NCBI RefSeq assembly: GCF_026870175.2
Contig: NZ_CP113977.2
Coordinates: 1,426,001 to 1,490,000 of the forward strand
DNA from: Flavobacterium aestivum
GTDB lineage: Bacteria > Bacteroidota > Bacteroidia > Flavobacteriales > Flavobacteriaceae
Length of the DNA stretch: 64,000 nucleotides
Reading direction: 5' to 3'
Part shown: positions 50,463-58,153 of the stretch, piece by piece
How the letters are laid out: each line of letters begins with the position of its first letter
Numbering within the stretch: the stretch's first letter is position 1
Program-made: the position numbers and the translations under genes
Notes under the pieces: model-generated
What the model saw: only the letters and a program-made list of their open reading frames with translations
Database searches by the model: none
What the model was told of the DNA's origin: nothing

Positions 50463-50655
50463 GGCGCTCGTTTGAAACGAGTGCCTACTTACTTCAATCA
50501 ACTAAATAAAGCATTTGCAACGCGGCTTATATAAATAGATTACTATGAAGGTTCTACAATCTCCCGCTAATGCAACGGCTTATGTTTTAGTTACCCGCGC
50601 TGCAAACGCTACAATTTGTCTTTTAATTTAAGTGAGTACTCGTTGCAAACGAGCA
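50463..50655. repeat. REP-like CTCGTTT/AAACGAG palindromes
   Basis: GGCGCTCGTTTGAAACGAGT (50463-50482) is a near-palindrome; the exact 20-mer GTACTCGTTGCAAACGAGCA at 50636-50655 matches 48744-48763. The DUF2797 fragment begins one base after it. This fills the otherwise gene-free 50401-50656. Confidence 0.6.
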
Positions 50656-50656
50656 T

Positions 50657-50902
50657 CAGAAAGTGGCTGATTTGATTCCGATGGAAACCCGCGAGTATTT
50701 TGAAATTACCAAAGCTGATTTGTATGAAATGCACTATCCCGTTTTGAATTACCCTAAAAAAGTAAACAGTTTGAGTCTGGATAAAACAACTCATTATAAA
50801 GGGAAACTAACGGGAATAAAAGGGCAATACCTCATTTTTGAAGATGGAACTGTTTTCAATATCCGAAGTTTCGAGGGATATGTAGTTCGATTGGAACTCT
50901 AA
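50657..50902 (+). pseudogene. 3' fragment of a second DUF2797 gene
   Basis: About 80 codons (KVADLIPMETREYF... to SFEGYVVRLEL) that match the last third of the intact DUF2797 protein. The 98 bases 50774-50871 are identical to 43890-43987, while codons on either side differ at silent and coding positions. There is no upstream part: homology begins abruptly after the CTCGTTGCAAACGAG repeat. The GTG at 50663 could initiate, but this is most likely a non-functional remnant. Confidence 0.8.
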
Positions 50903-50956
50903 GTTTCAGACTTACTAAGATTCTTAGCAACTCAGTCTTTTTTTTTGACTATTAAA

Positions 50957-50998
50957 TAAAAAAACAAACCCGACAGATTTTAAAAACCTGTCGGGTTT
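50957..50998 (-). terminator. Terminator of the AsmA-family gene
   Basis: AAACCCGACAG (50966-50976) pairs with CTGTCGGGTTT (50988-50998); on the minus strand it continues into a T-rich run. Confidence 0.78.
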
Positions 50999-51046
50999 CT
51001 AATATTACTTAGAATCTAAGAAACTTAGTCACTTAAGGCCTTAATC

Positions 51047-53647
51047 TTATGGAGTTGTTTTCTTTTTAAACAGTCCGTTGAGTAAATCACCAGCTTTCTT
51101 TTTAATATCTTCTTTCTGAGCATTGGTTTTAGTGGTGTCGGCATCAGTTTTCTTACCACTATTCAGCAATTTATCCAATTCCGAAGTTCCTTTTTTGACT
51201 AGTTTATCGGATTGCTGTTTGGCCAATTGCATTGTGAGGTTAGTCAACACCGTTTTAATATCCGATGAAATTTTAGGATTACTAAACGTTCCTGTCATTA
51301 ATGCTGTTACTGGAATATTCTCGAATTTAGCAGCATCACTCGGTGACATTTTCGATATGTAAGCGTTGGCTTCCTTACCTAAGTATTTGGCTGGGACATT
51401 AAACTTGATGTTGTAATCCATATTTTGGTCAAAACCATGAGTACCACCTACAACAGCTTTGATATCTTGGTATTTTATCTCGAATGGTTTTACATTTACT
51501 TTACCATTTTCAAAAGTAAGAGCTGCTTTGATATCATTAAGATTTACTTTATTCAAATCAATAAATTTCAAATTTGAGCTCAATGCTTTTAGCATCGTCG
51601 AGCTATTAGGACTTACGGTAGTAGAAAGCAATTGTCCAATCAAATCACCCGAAAGAGTTTTTAAATCAGGAGTCATTTCTGTAGCATTCAGGTTTCCATT
51701 CAATTTGATGTTGGTATTGATTTTTCCATTGACAACACCGGCAATTGGAGCTATTTTTTTCAACATATCCAATTGAGTGAAACTTTGTTGAATGTCAACT
51801 TGGTTTAGGTTTAAATTCATATCAAATACCGGTGTTTTAGCTTTGGTAGAAACAGATCCACTAGCACCAATAGTTCCTCCAAAAATAGATGTTTTTACAT
51901 TTTCTAAAGTTACTTTCTCGTCTTTGATAATCATTTTCCCTGAAACATCTTTCAGTGTTAAGTTATCATACAAAACCGTATTGGCTTTTGCGGTAAGCGA
52001 ACAATTTAGGAAAGCGGGAATCTTCAAAGGTTCTGATTTCTTAGCTTTCGCAGTAGTGGCTTCGGCTTTTCCGGCAGGAGCAGAACTGTTAGTCATAAAA
52101 TCATCAACTGCCAATTGATTAGAAGTCATATTGAAATTTCCTTTTAGCTCTTGTTTTCTAAACATAAAGCCATAAAAATTATCTAAAACCCCAGTTACGC
52201 TAAGATCACTTTTCCCGGTTTTAGCATTGAATTGTTTCAAATGCACTTGGCTAGGGTTGAATTGAACCAAAGCTGAGCTAATAATCATGTTTTTTCCATT
52301 GGCATCAGCATAATTAAATCCTGTTAAACCAATAGTTCCGGCATTATTGATGTTTTGGTACTGACTTTTTTCTACAGAGGCCATGTCAAATTTGGTTGTC
52401 ACATCCGCTTTCAAAATTCCGGTAAGTGGTTTGTCTAGTTTTATAGGATACGCTTTAGAAAGGTTGGCTAAATTGATAGTTCCTTTTAGGGCAGCATCAA
52501 CTAATGCATTAGTGCTTATGTTTCTTATGTTAGCTTTGGCATTAAAAATGTCTTGGTCTATTTTGAAAGAGAGTTTGTCCAGATTGACATAAGTGTCATT
52601 CATTATACCTGTTTCGTTTACAATTTTAGTATCGATTACAATACTTTGAACTGATTTTGGTAAGTTCGGATATTGGAAAGAACCGTTATTGGAAGCTATT
52701 GCAATGTTGAATTTAGGAATAGTGGTATCTGTAAGCATACCTTTGGCAAAACCTTTAACTGTAAAGTCTCCGGTAGTTTTTACGCCCTCCAAACTCGAAG
52801 AGTAAACAGCAGGAATTAAACCTAAAAAGTTTTTGAATGAGGAAGTTGGTGTTTTGAATTTCAAATCATACACTTGTCCTGCATCTACCATTTGAATAAA
52901 ACCATCAAATTCTAACGGTAATTGATTGATCAATGCTTTATTCTCTTTAAAAGTGTATTTGCTTTTGTCTAAATCAATTCCCAAAATGGCATCCAATGAT
53001 AATGAAACATTCTTCATATAATTGATCTTGCCCATATCAAGCGATATTTTAGCTGTCGATTTGGTGTCTAAATCTAATTTTGATGCATTGAAATCACCTT
53101 TACCTTCATGGTTTAAGCTGTCAATAATCATTCTTACTTGTGAGGCTTCGTCAAAATATTGAAACTTGAAATTCTCAACTTGATATTTCTGGATTTTCAA
53201 TAGCATTGGGCTTTTTTTTCCTTCCTCTTCAGGTTTGTTTTCTTTTAAGGCAATGTCAAAATTTCCTATTCCATCTTTATTAAAAATAATATTGATAAAA
53301 CCGTTTTTTGAAGTGATTCCTTCAATTTGCATGGCTTCTCCTTTATCTTTAAATAATTCTTTGATAGACATGTTTAAGTTCAATTCGCCCAAAGAAACCA
53401 AAGTGTCTCCTTCAAAAGGAGCTTTGTTGATAATCAATAATTTATCTAGTGTTACTGTTGCTTTAGGGAAATTTTTGAATAAACTTAGATCGGCATCCGA
53501 AAAGGAAACTTTGGCGTCTACTTTTTCGTTGATTGCTTCGGTAATTTTGGCTTTTATTTGATCTTTAAAGAAATACGGAATGGCGAATAAGGAAGCAACG
53601 AGTACTATTAATACGATTCCAACGATTTTTAAAATTTTCTTAGGCAT
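51047..53647 (-). CDS. AsmA-family inner-membrane-anchored periplasmic protein
   Basis: 866 residues. A single N-terminal membrane helix (IVGIVLIVLVASLFAIPYFF) anchors a very large periplasmic part with the opening KAKITEAINEKVDAKVSFSD, the DUF748/AsmA pattern repeats, and a C-terminal AsmA domain (KLNGNLNATEMTPDLKTLSG). AsmA-like proteins form lipid-channel-like bridges between membranes and affect outer-membrane lipid balance. The tail is Lys/Asp-rich (GKKTDADTTKTNAQKEDIKK). Monocistronic with its own terminator; minus-strand TATTTTTG at 53684-53677 may be the -7 box. Confidence 0.93.
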   Translation of the reverse strand: MPKKILKIVGIVLIVLVASLFAIPYFFKDQIKAKITEAINEKVDAKVSFSDADLSLFKNFPKATVTLDKLLIINKAPFEGDTLVSLGELNLNMSIKELFKDKGEAMQIEGITSKNGFINIIFNKDGIGNFDIALKENKPEEEGKKSPMLLKIQKYQVENFKFQYFDEASQVRMIIDSLNHEGKGDFNASKLDLDTKSTAKISLDMGKINYMKNVSLSLDAILGIDLDKSKYTFKENKALINQLPLEFDGFIQMVDAGQVYDLKFKTPTSSFKNFLGLIPAVYSSSLEGVKTTGDFTVKGFAKGMLTDTTIPKFNIAIASNNGSFQYPNLPKSVQSIVIDTKIVNETGIMNDTYVNLDKLSFKIDQDIFNAKANIRNISTNALVDAALKGTINLANLSKAYPIKLDKPLTGILKADVTTKFDMASVEKSQYQNINNAGTIGLTGFNYADANGKNMIISSALVQFNPSQVHLKQFNAKTGKSDLSVTGVLDNFYGFMFRKQELKGNFNMTSNQLAVDDFMTNSSAPAGKAEATTAKAKKSEPLKIPAFLNCSLTAKANTVLYDNLTLKDVSGKMIIKDEKVTLENVKTSIFGGTIGASGSVSTKAKTPVFDMNLNLNQVDIQQSFTQLDMLKKIAPIAGVVNGKINTNIKLNGNLNATEMTPDLKTLSGDLIGQLLSTTVSPNSSTMLKALSSNLKFIDLNKVNLNDIKAALTFENGKVNVKPFEIKYQDIKAVVGGTHGFDQNMDYNIKFNVPAKYLGKEANAYISKMSPSDAAKFENIPVTALMTGTFSNPKISSDIKTVLTNLTMQLAKQQSDKLVKKGTSELDKLLNSGKKTDADTTKTNAQKEDIKKKAGDLLNGLFKKKTTP

Positions 53648-53719
53648 ATGTGTTAAATGATTGGGGTTGTTCTTTACAAAAATAAGAGATTATTAATTAG
53701 TTGTTCTGTAAAATTATCA

Positions 53720-53759
53720 TAAAAAGAAACCCTTTCAGTTTTATGACCTGAAAGGGTTT
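53720..53759 (-). terminator. Terminator of sppA
   Basis: AAACCCTTTCAG pairs perfectly over 12 bp with CTGAAAGGGTTT; A-rich 53720-53724 gives the T tract on the minus strand. Confidence 0.78.
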
Positions 53760-53780
53760 GATATTGAATGGTAAAATTGA

Positions 53781-55538
53781 TTACTGAATTGAGATTTCAA
53801 AAGGCATTCTAGCCTGAATTCCTCTTTGAAGTTGTACTTTCTTTATTTGTTGTAAAACAAAATAGTTTTCTTCACCTAATTCTTCTTTGATTAAAGCTTC
53901 TTTGGATTTAGCAAAAGGAAGCTTGGCAAATAAATCACTGAAGTTTTTCTCGTACTCAGGGAAGTTTTGGGTAGAGTAGTCTTTGATTTTGGCTAAAGCT
54001 GCTGCTTCTTTTAAGGCATCGTTTAGATTTCCTATTTTATCTACCAGTCCAATTCTTTTGGCTTCGGTACCAGTCCAAACACGACCTTGTGCAATAGAAT
54101 CTACTTGTGCAACTGTCAATTTTCGTCCTTCGGCAACGTGACTTACAAATGTTTTATATACTCTTTCGATGCTTTCTAGAGTTACTCCTTTAAACTTTTG
54201 ACTCAAAGGTACAAACGGACTGTAATTAGCATTTTCATTTGTCATCACTTGTTCAGTGTTTATTCCTATTTTGGTAGATAACTGGCTAAAGTTTGGTAAT
54301 ACTCCAAAAACCCCAATAGAACCTGTTATAGTGTTTTTTTCTGCAAAAATGGTATTGGCATTACATGCGATATAATATCCTCCAGAGGCTGCATAATTCC
54401 CCATAGATACTACAACTGGTTTTACTTTCTTGGTTAACTCAATTTCTCTCCAAATTAAGTCAGATGTCAAGGCATTTCCACCTGGACTATCCACGCGAAG
54501 TACAATTGCTTTTATGTTTTTGTCTTTTCTGGCTTCTTGAAAAGAACGACGCATAGAACCTTCTCCAATTGTGTTAACATCACCTTCTCCGCTTGCTATT
54601 TCCCCTTGGGCATAAATTACCGCAATTTGGTTGTCAGTACTTGTATTTATTGAGGTAGTTGCTATTTTTTGTGCGTAATCAGATATCGATACTTTGTTGT
54701 AATCTTCATCTTTTTCTACTTTCAGTGCTTTTTTGATAGCGTCATGATATACATCCTCATAGGCAATAATGTCAATAAGTTTATTCTCTTTGGCCATTTC
54801 TGGAGTACGGGCTAACAAGCCAGTTGCGATTTCATTTAAACGGTCTATTGATATATGACGACTTGCTGAAATATCAGTAAGAACTGAATTCCAAACAGAG
54901 TTAAGTAAAGCAGTTGTTTGCTCTCTGTTGGCGTCACTCATTTTGTTCTCAAGAAAAGGTTCAACGGCACTTTTGTATTTTCCGTGTCGAATAACCTCCA
55001 TTTTTATTCCTGATTTTTCCTGTAAGTCTTTAAAGAACATTACTTCGGTAGATAAACCTTTAAAATCAAGATCACCAGCAGGGTTTAAGTAGATAGTATT
55101 GGCAACAGAGTTTAGATAATAATCTCTTTGTGAAAAATCATTGGAGTAGGCCATAACAAACTTTCCAGATTTTTTAAAACTCTCCAATGCATCCCTAAGT
55201 TCCTTGCTTTGTGCTAATCCTAACGAAGAATCTTCGTTCAAGATAGATATTCCTTTGATGTCACTATCTGTTTTTGCTTTTTCGATGGCATTAATGATAT
55301 CTATAAAACCAATGCTTTTCTTTTCAGAAAAAACTTCCATCCAAGGATCTTTGTATTTTCCGGCATAGTCATAACAAATATCTTTCAGATTTAATTCAAT
55401 AACCGAATTGCTTTTAACAGTTACTCCTTCAGACTCTTCCCCAAAAATGGCTCCTAAAAGAACAATTCCAAAGAAAAGCAACATGAAAAAAACAAAAATA
55501 CCAATAATGGTAGCCATCACATTTCCTAAAAATCTCAT
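53781..55538 (-). CDS. sppA: Signal peptide peptidase SppA (67K, double-domain type)
   Basis: Membrane-bound serine protease that degrades signal peptides. 585 residues: an N-terminal membrane helix (IGIFVFFMLLFFGIVLLGAI), then two peptidase halves. The catalytic Ser is in the second half, VVVSMGNYAASGGYYIACNA (S of AASGG), with the Lys in the first half (RHGKYKSAVEPF); this is the long E. coli-like form. A minus-strand TATATTTG (55626-55619) is the likely promoter element. Confidence 0.94.
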   Translation of the reverse strand: MRFLGNVMATIIGIFVFFMLLFFGIVLLGAIFGEESEGVTVKSNSVIELNLKDICYDYAGKYKDPWMEVFSEKKSIGFIDIINAIEKAKTDSDIKGISILNEDSSLGLAQSKELRDALESFKKSGKFVMAYSNDFSQRDYYLNSVANTIYLNPAGDLDFKGLSTEVMFFKDLQEKSGIKMEVIRHGKYKSAVEPFLENKMSDANREQTTALLNSVWNSVLTDISASRHISIDRLNEIATGLLARTPEMAKENKLIDIIAYEDVYHDAIKKALKVEKDEDYNKVSISDYAQKIATTSINTSTDNQIAVIYAQGEIASGEGDVNTIGEGSMRRSFQEARKDKNIKAIVLRVDSPGGNALTSDLIWREIELTKKVKPVVVSMGNYAASGGYYIACNANTIFAEKNTITGSIGVFGVLPNFSQLSTKIGINTEQVMTNENANYSPFVPLSQKFKGVTLESIERVYKTFVSHVAEGRKLTVAQVDSIAQGRVWTGTEAKRIGLVDKIGNLNDALKEAAALAKIKDYSTQNFPEYEKNFSDLFAKLPFAKSKEALIKEELGEENYFVLQQIKKVQLQRGIQARMPFEISIQ

Positions 55539-55665
55539 ATAATTCTATTTTTTAAATAAGTAGTAAAAAGTGTTGGTTTGTTACATTTAACGATGAAAAT
55601 AAATTGCAACACTCTAGGCAAATATACTGCTATTCTGAATTTCTTTTAGTTAATTTGTGCCTAAT

Positions 55666-56799
55666 ATGAATTCACAACATCAAGTCGTTTTATCTCTAGG
55701 AAGCAATCAAGGCAATCGATTAGCAAACATCGAACAATGCATTGAATTTATCCATCAGGAAATAGGTACCATTATAAAAGTTTCCAAGCTATACGAAACA
55801 CCTTCTTGGGGTTTTGAAAGCGAGGCATTTTACAATTGTGCATTAGTTTTACATACTTCTCAAACTCCTCAGCAAATCCTTGAAGAGGTGTTGATTGTAG
55901 AAAAAAAACTAGGACGCATCCGAAGCGAAAATGCAGGCTATCAATCTAGGATTATTGATATTGATGTGGTAGCTTTTGATGATAAAGTTGTCAATATTGA
56001 ACATCTTCAAATTCCGCATCCATTAATGCAAAACAGAAAATTTGTTTTGTTGCCTTTTCAGGATTTGAATTTAGATTGGGAACACCCCATTTTAAAAAAA
56101 TCTATCTCACAGTTGATTGAAACTACATCTGATGATAGTGTTTGTAAAGTGGTGCAGGAATTAAAAAGCCCTTTAGATAAAATACAATTAAATCAATACA
56201 ACTATATAGCCATTGAGGGTAATATTGGTGCTGGAAAATCGACTTTGGCACTAAAAATGGCTCAAGATTTTAATGCCAAAACGGTACTGGAACGGTTTGC
56301 GGATAACCCGTTTTTGCCTAAATTTTATGAAGATCAAAATCGATATGCCTTTTCCTTGGAAATGTCCTTTCTGGCAGATCGGTATCAGCAATTGTCAGAT
56401 GATTTATCTCAGTTTGACTTGTTTAAAGATTTTATAATTGCGGACTATCATATTTTTAAATCGCTATTGTTTTCTAAAATTACCTTGGGTGACGATGAGT
56501 TTCGATTGTACCGTACACTGTTTGATATCATTTATAAAGAAATGCCAAAACCTGATTTGTATATTTATCTCTATCAAAACACGGAGAGATTGTTACAAAA
56601 TATAAAAAACAGAGGAAGGGTTTATGAGCAAGATATCACAGCAGAATATTTAGAAAAAATCAATAAAGGGTATTTAGAATATATCAAAACCCAAACCAAT
56701 TTGAATGTTTTGGTGATAGATGTCTCAGATCGTGATTTTGTAAATAAACAAGAAGATTATCTTTTTGTTCTAAATTCTATACAGGAGAAAAGTAATTAG
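55666..56799 (+). CDS. folK: Fused HPPK (FolK) and deoxynucleoside kinase
   Basis: 377 residues from the ATG at 55666 (the GTG at 55657 is less likely). Residues about 5-135 are 6-hydroxymethyl-7,8-dihydropterin pyrophosphokinase (VVLSLGSNQGNRLANIEQCI, NCALVLHTSQTPQQIL, RSENAGYQSRIIDIDVVAFD) of folate synthesis. After a linker, about 175-375 form a deoxynucleoside-kinase domain with Walker A AIEGNIGAGKSTLALKM, the lid-region NRGRVYEQDI and the DR-x motif of the family. The fusion joins folate and dNTP salvage in one polypeptide and is known from Bacteroidota. The TTAATTTG just upstream is one base off TAnnTTTG and lies close to the start. Confidence 0.92.
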   Translation: MNSQHQVVLSLGSNQGNRLANIEQCIEFIHQEIGTIIKVSKLYETPSWGFESEAFYNCALVLHTSQTPQQILEEVLIVEKKLGRIRSENAGYQSRIIDIDVVAFDDKVVNIEHLQIPHPLMQNRKFVLLPFQDLNLDWEHPILKKSISQLIETTSDDSVCKVVQELKSPLDKIQLNQYNYIAIEGNIGAGKSTLALKMAQDFNAKTVLERFADNPFLPKFYEDQNRYAFSLEMSFLADRYQQLSDDLSQFDLFKDFIIADYHIFKSLLFSKITLGDDEFRLYRTLFDIIYKEMPKPDLYIYLYQNTERLLQNIKNRGRVYEQDITAEYLEKINKGYLEYIKTQTNLNVLVIDVSDRDFVNKQEDYLFVLNSIQEKSN

Positions 56800-56912
56800 T
56801 TTTTAGCTTTTAGTGGTTAGCCAATAGGCAATAGCCATTAGTGTGTAAAAAAAAATGACATTTCCTGTGATATTTCTTATTTGTTATAGGGAGTACTTCG
56901 ATTACCAATTGG

Positions 56913-57443
56913 TTAATGCCTAAATTGTTTGAATAAATCCCAAACTACAATCCCGGCACTTACAGAAATGTTCAAGGAATGTTTGGTTCCTAACTGAGGG
57001 ATTTCTATGCAACCATCGCACAGAGCTACAGCTTCCTGAGCTACTCCATATACTTCGTTCCCGAAGATTAAAGCGTATTTCTGATTTTTGTCTACTTTGA
57101 AGTCTTGAAGAAAAATAGAACTTTCTACTTGTTCGATGGCAAGTGTAGTGATGTTTTCTTTCTTTAGATTAGTAATAACTTCCAAAACATTTTCGTGATG
57201 TTCCCAGGCTACGGTTTCGGTTGCACCAAGTGCTGTTTTGTGAATCTCTTTGTTTGGCGGAGTTGCAGTAATACCACACAAAATTATTTTTTCTATCAAA
57301 AAAGCATCGGCTGTTCTAAATACAGATCCTATGTTGTGTAAACTGCGAATATCATCCAAAACCAAAATCAGAGGGGTTTTTTCTGATTTTTTAAAATCGG
57401 CAATTGATTTTCTTTCTAGTTCGCTGTTTTCTAGTTTTCTCAT
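56913..57443 (-). CDS. SpoU/TrmH-family RNA 2'-O-methyltransferase
   Basis: 176 residues. Motif 1 PLILVLDDIRSLHNIGSVFR, motif 2 YALIFGNEVYGVAQEAVALC and motif 3 EIPQLGTKHSLNISVSAGIV form the trefoil-knot SAM site of SPOUT enzymes. No extra N-terminal domain, so it is close to TrmL/TrmH-type enzymes acting on tRNA or rRNA ribose; the exact base is not predictable. Confidence 0.92.
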   Translation of the reverse strand: MRKLENSELERKSIADFKKSEKTPLILVLDDIRSLHNIGSVFRTADAFLIEKIILCGITATPPNKEIHKTALGATETVAWEHHENVLEVITNLKKENITTLAIEQVESSIFLQDFKVDKNQKYALIFGNEVYGVAQEAVALCDGCIEIPQLGTKHSLNISVSAGIVVWDLFKQFRH

Positions 57444-57467
57444 CGTTTGGGTAATGGTAATGGTTTA

Positions 57468-57497
57468 TAAAAAAGGCTTCCTAAAATCTAGGAAGCC
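57468..57497 (-). terminator. Terminator of the DUF1573 gene
   Basis: GGCTTCCT (57475-57482) pairs with AGGAAGCC (57490-57497); on the minus strand followed by T6. Confidence 0.8.
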
Positions 57498-57525
57498 GTT
57501 CTTTGTATGGTATAAAAAGATAATA

Positions 57526-57996
57526 TTAGCTTTTTGTAGCAGCTGGTGCAGCATCTGGTAAAACATTTCCTTTAATAGTTAGTGTTTTAGATGGCTGTCC
57601 TGCAGCGTTAGATGTTACAGTAACTGTTTTTGTAAATGGACCAACTCTGTCAGTTGCATATTTTACTCCAATAACTCCTTTTGCTCCTGGAGCAATAGGT
57701 TCTTTTGGTGTAGTAGGTACAGTACATCCACAAGATCCTTGTGTGTTTGTAATGATTAACGGTTTGTTTCCGTTGTTAGTAAATACAAACTGACGGTTAC
57801 CATCTGCATTGTGAGCTACAGTTCCGTAGTCAATAGTTTCATTTTCAAAAACCATTCCGGCACCGTCAACTTTTGGTAAAGCAGGAGCAGCAGTTGTAGT
57901 AGTTTTTGCTTTTTTGCTCTTTTTTGAAGTTTCTTGAGCGTTAGAAATCGTAGTTCCTAAAACAGTTAGCAATGCTAATAAGAATATTTTTTTCAT
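57526..57996 (-). CDS. DUF1573-family secreted protein
   Basis: 156 residues with a signal peptide (IFLLALLTVLGTTISNAQ), a Lys/Thr linker, and an Ig-like DUF1573 domain (FENETIDYGTVAHNADGNRQ, then GSCGCTVPTTPKEPIAPGAK). The CGCT centre is characteristic. Function unknown, presumably envelope-located; DUF1573 proteins are widespread in Bacteroidota. The minus-strand TAAATTTG (58026-58019) may be the -7 element. Confidence 0.9.
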   Translation of the reverse strand: MKKIFLLALLTVLGTTISNAQETSKKSKKAKTTTTAAPALPKVDGAGMVFENETIDYGTVAHNADGNRQFVFTNNGNKPLIITNTQGSCGCTVPTTPKEPIAPGAKGVIGVKYATDRVGPFTKTVTVTSNAAGQPSKTLTIKGNVLPDAAPAATKS

Positions 57997-58145
57997 AGTC
58001 TTTTTTTAAAATTATTGACAAATTTATACAAATAAACAAAATTGTATTGATATGTTCTCTTAAAAATAATTTAATTTTTTTACACCTTAGTTTTTTGAGG
58101 TATAAAATTATAAATTCGCTGAGTTTTTTATTCATTCAAATACAA

Positions 58146-58153
58146 TAATTTTG
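58146..58153 (+). promoter_or_regulatory. TAATTTTG element overlapping the annotated mutS start
   Basis: TAATTTTG fits TAnnTTTG but overlaps the TTG start codon at 58151; transcription from it would begin just downstream and would exclude that start. See finding. Confidence 0.35.
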
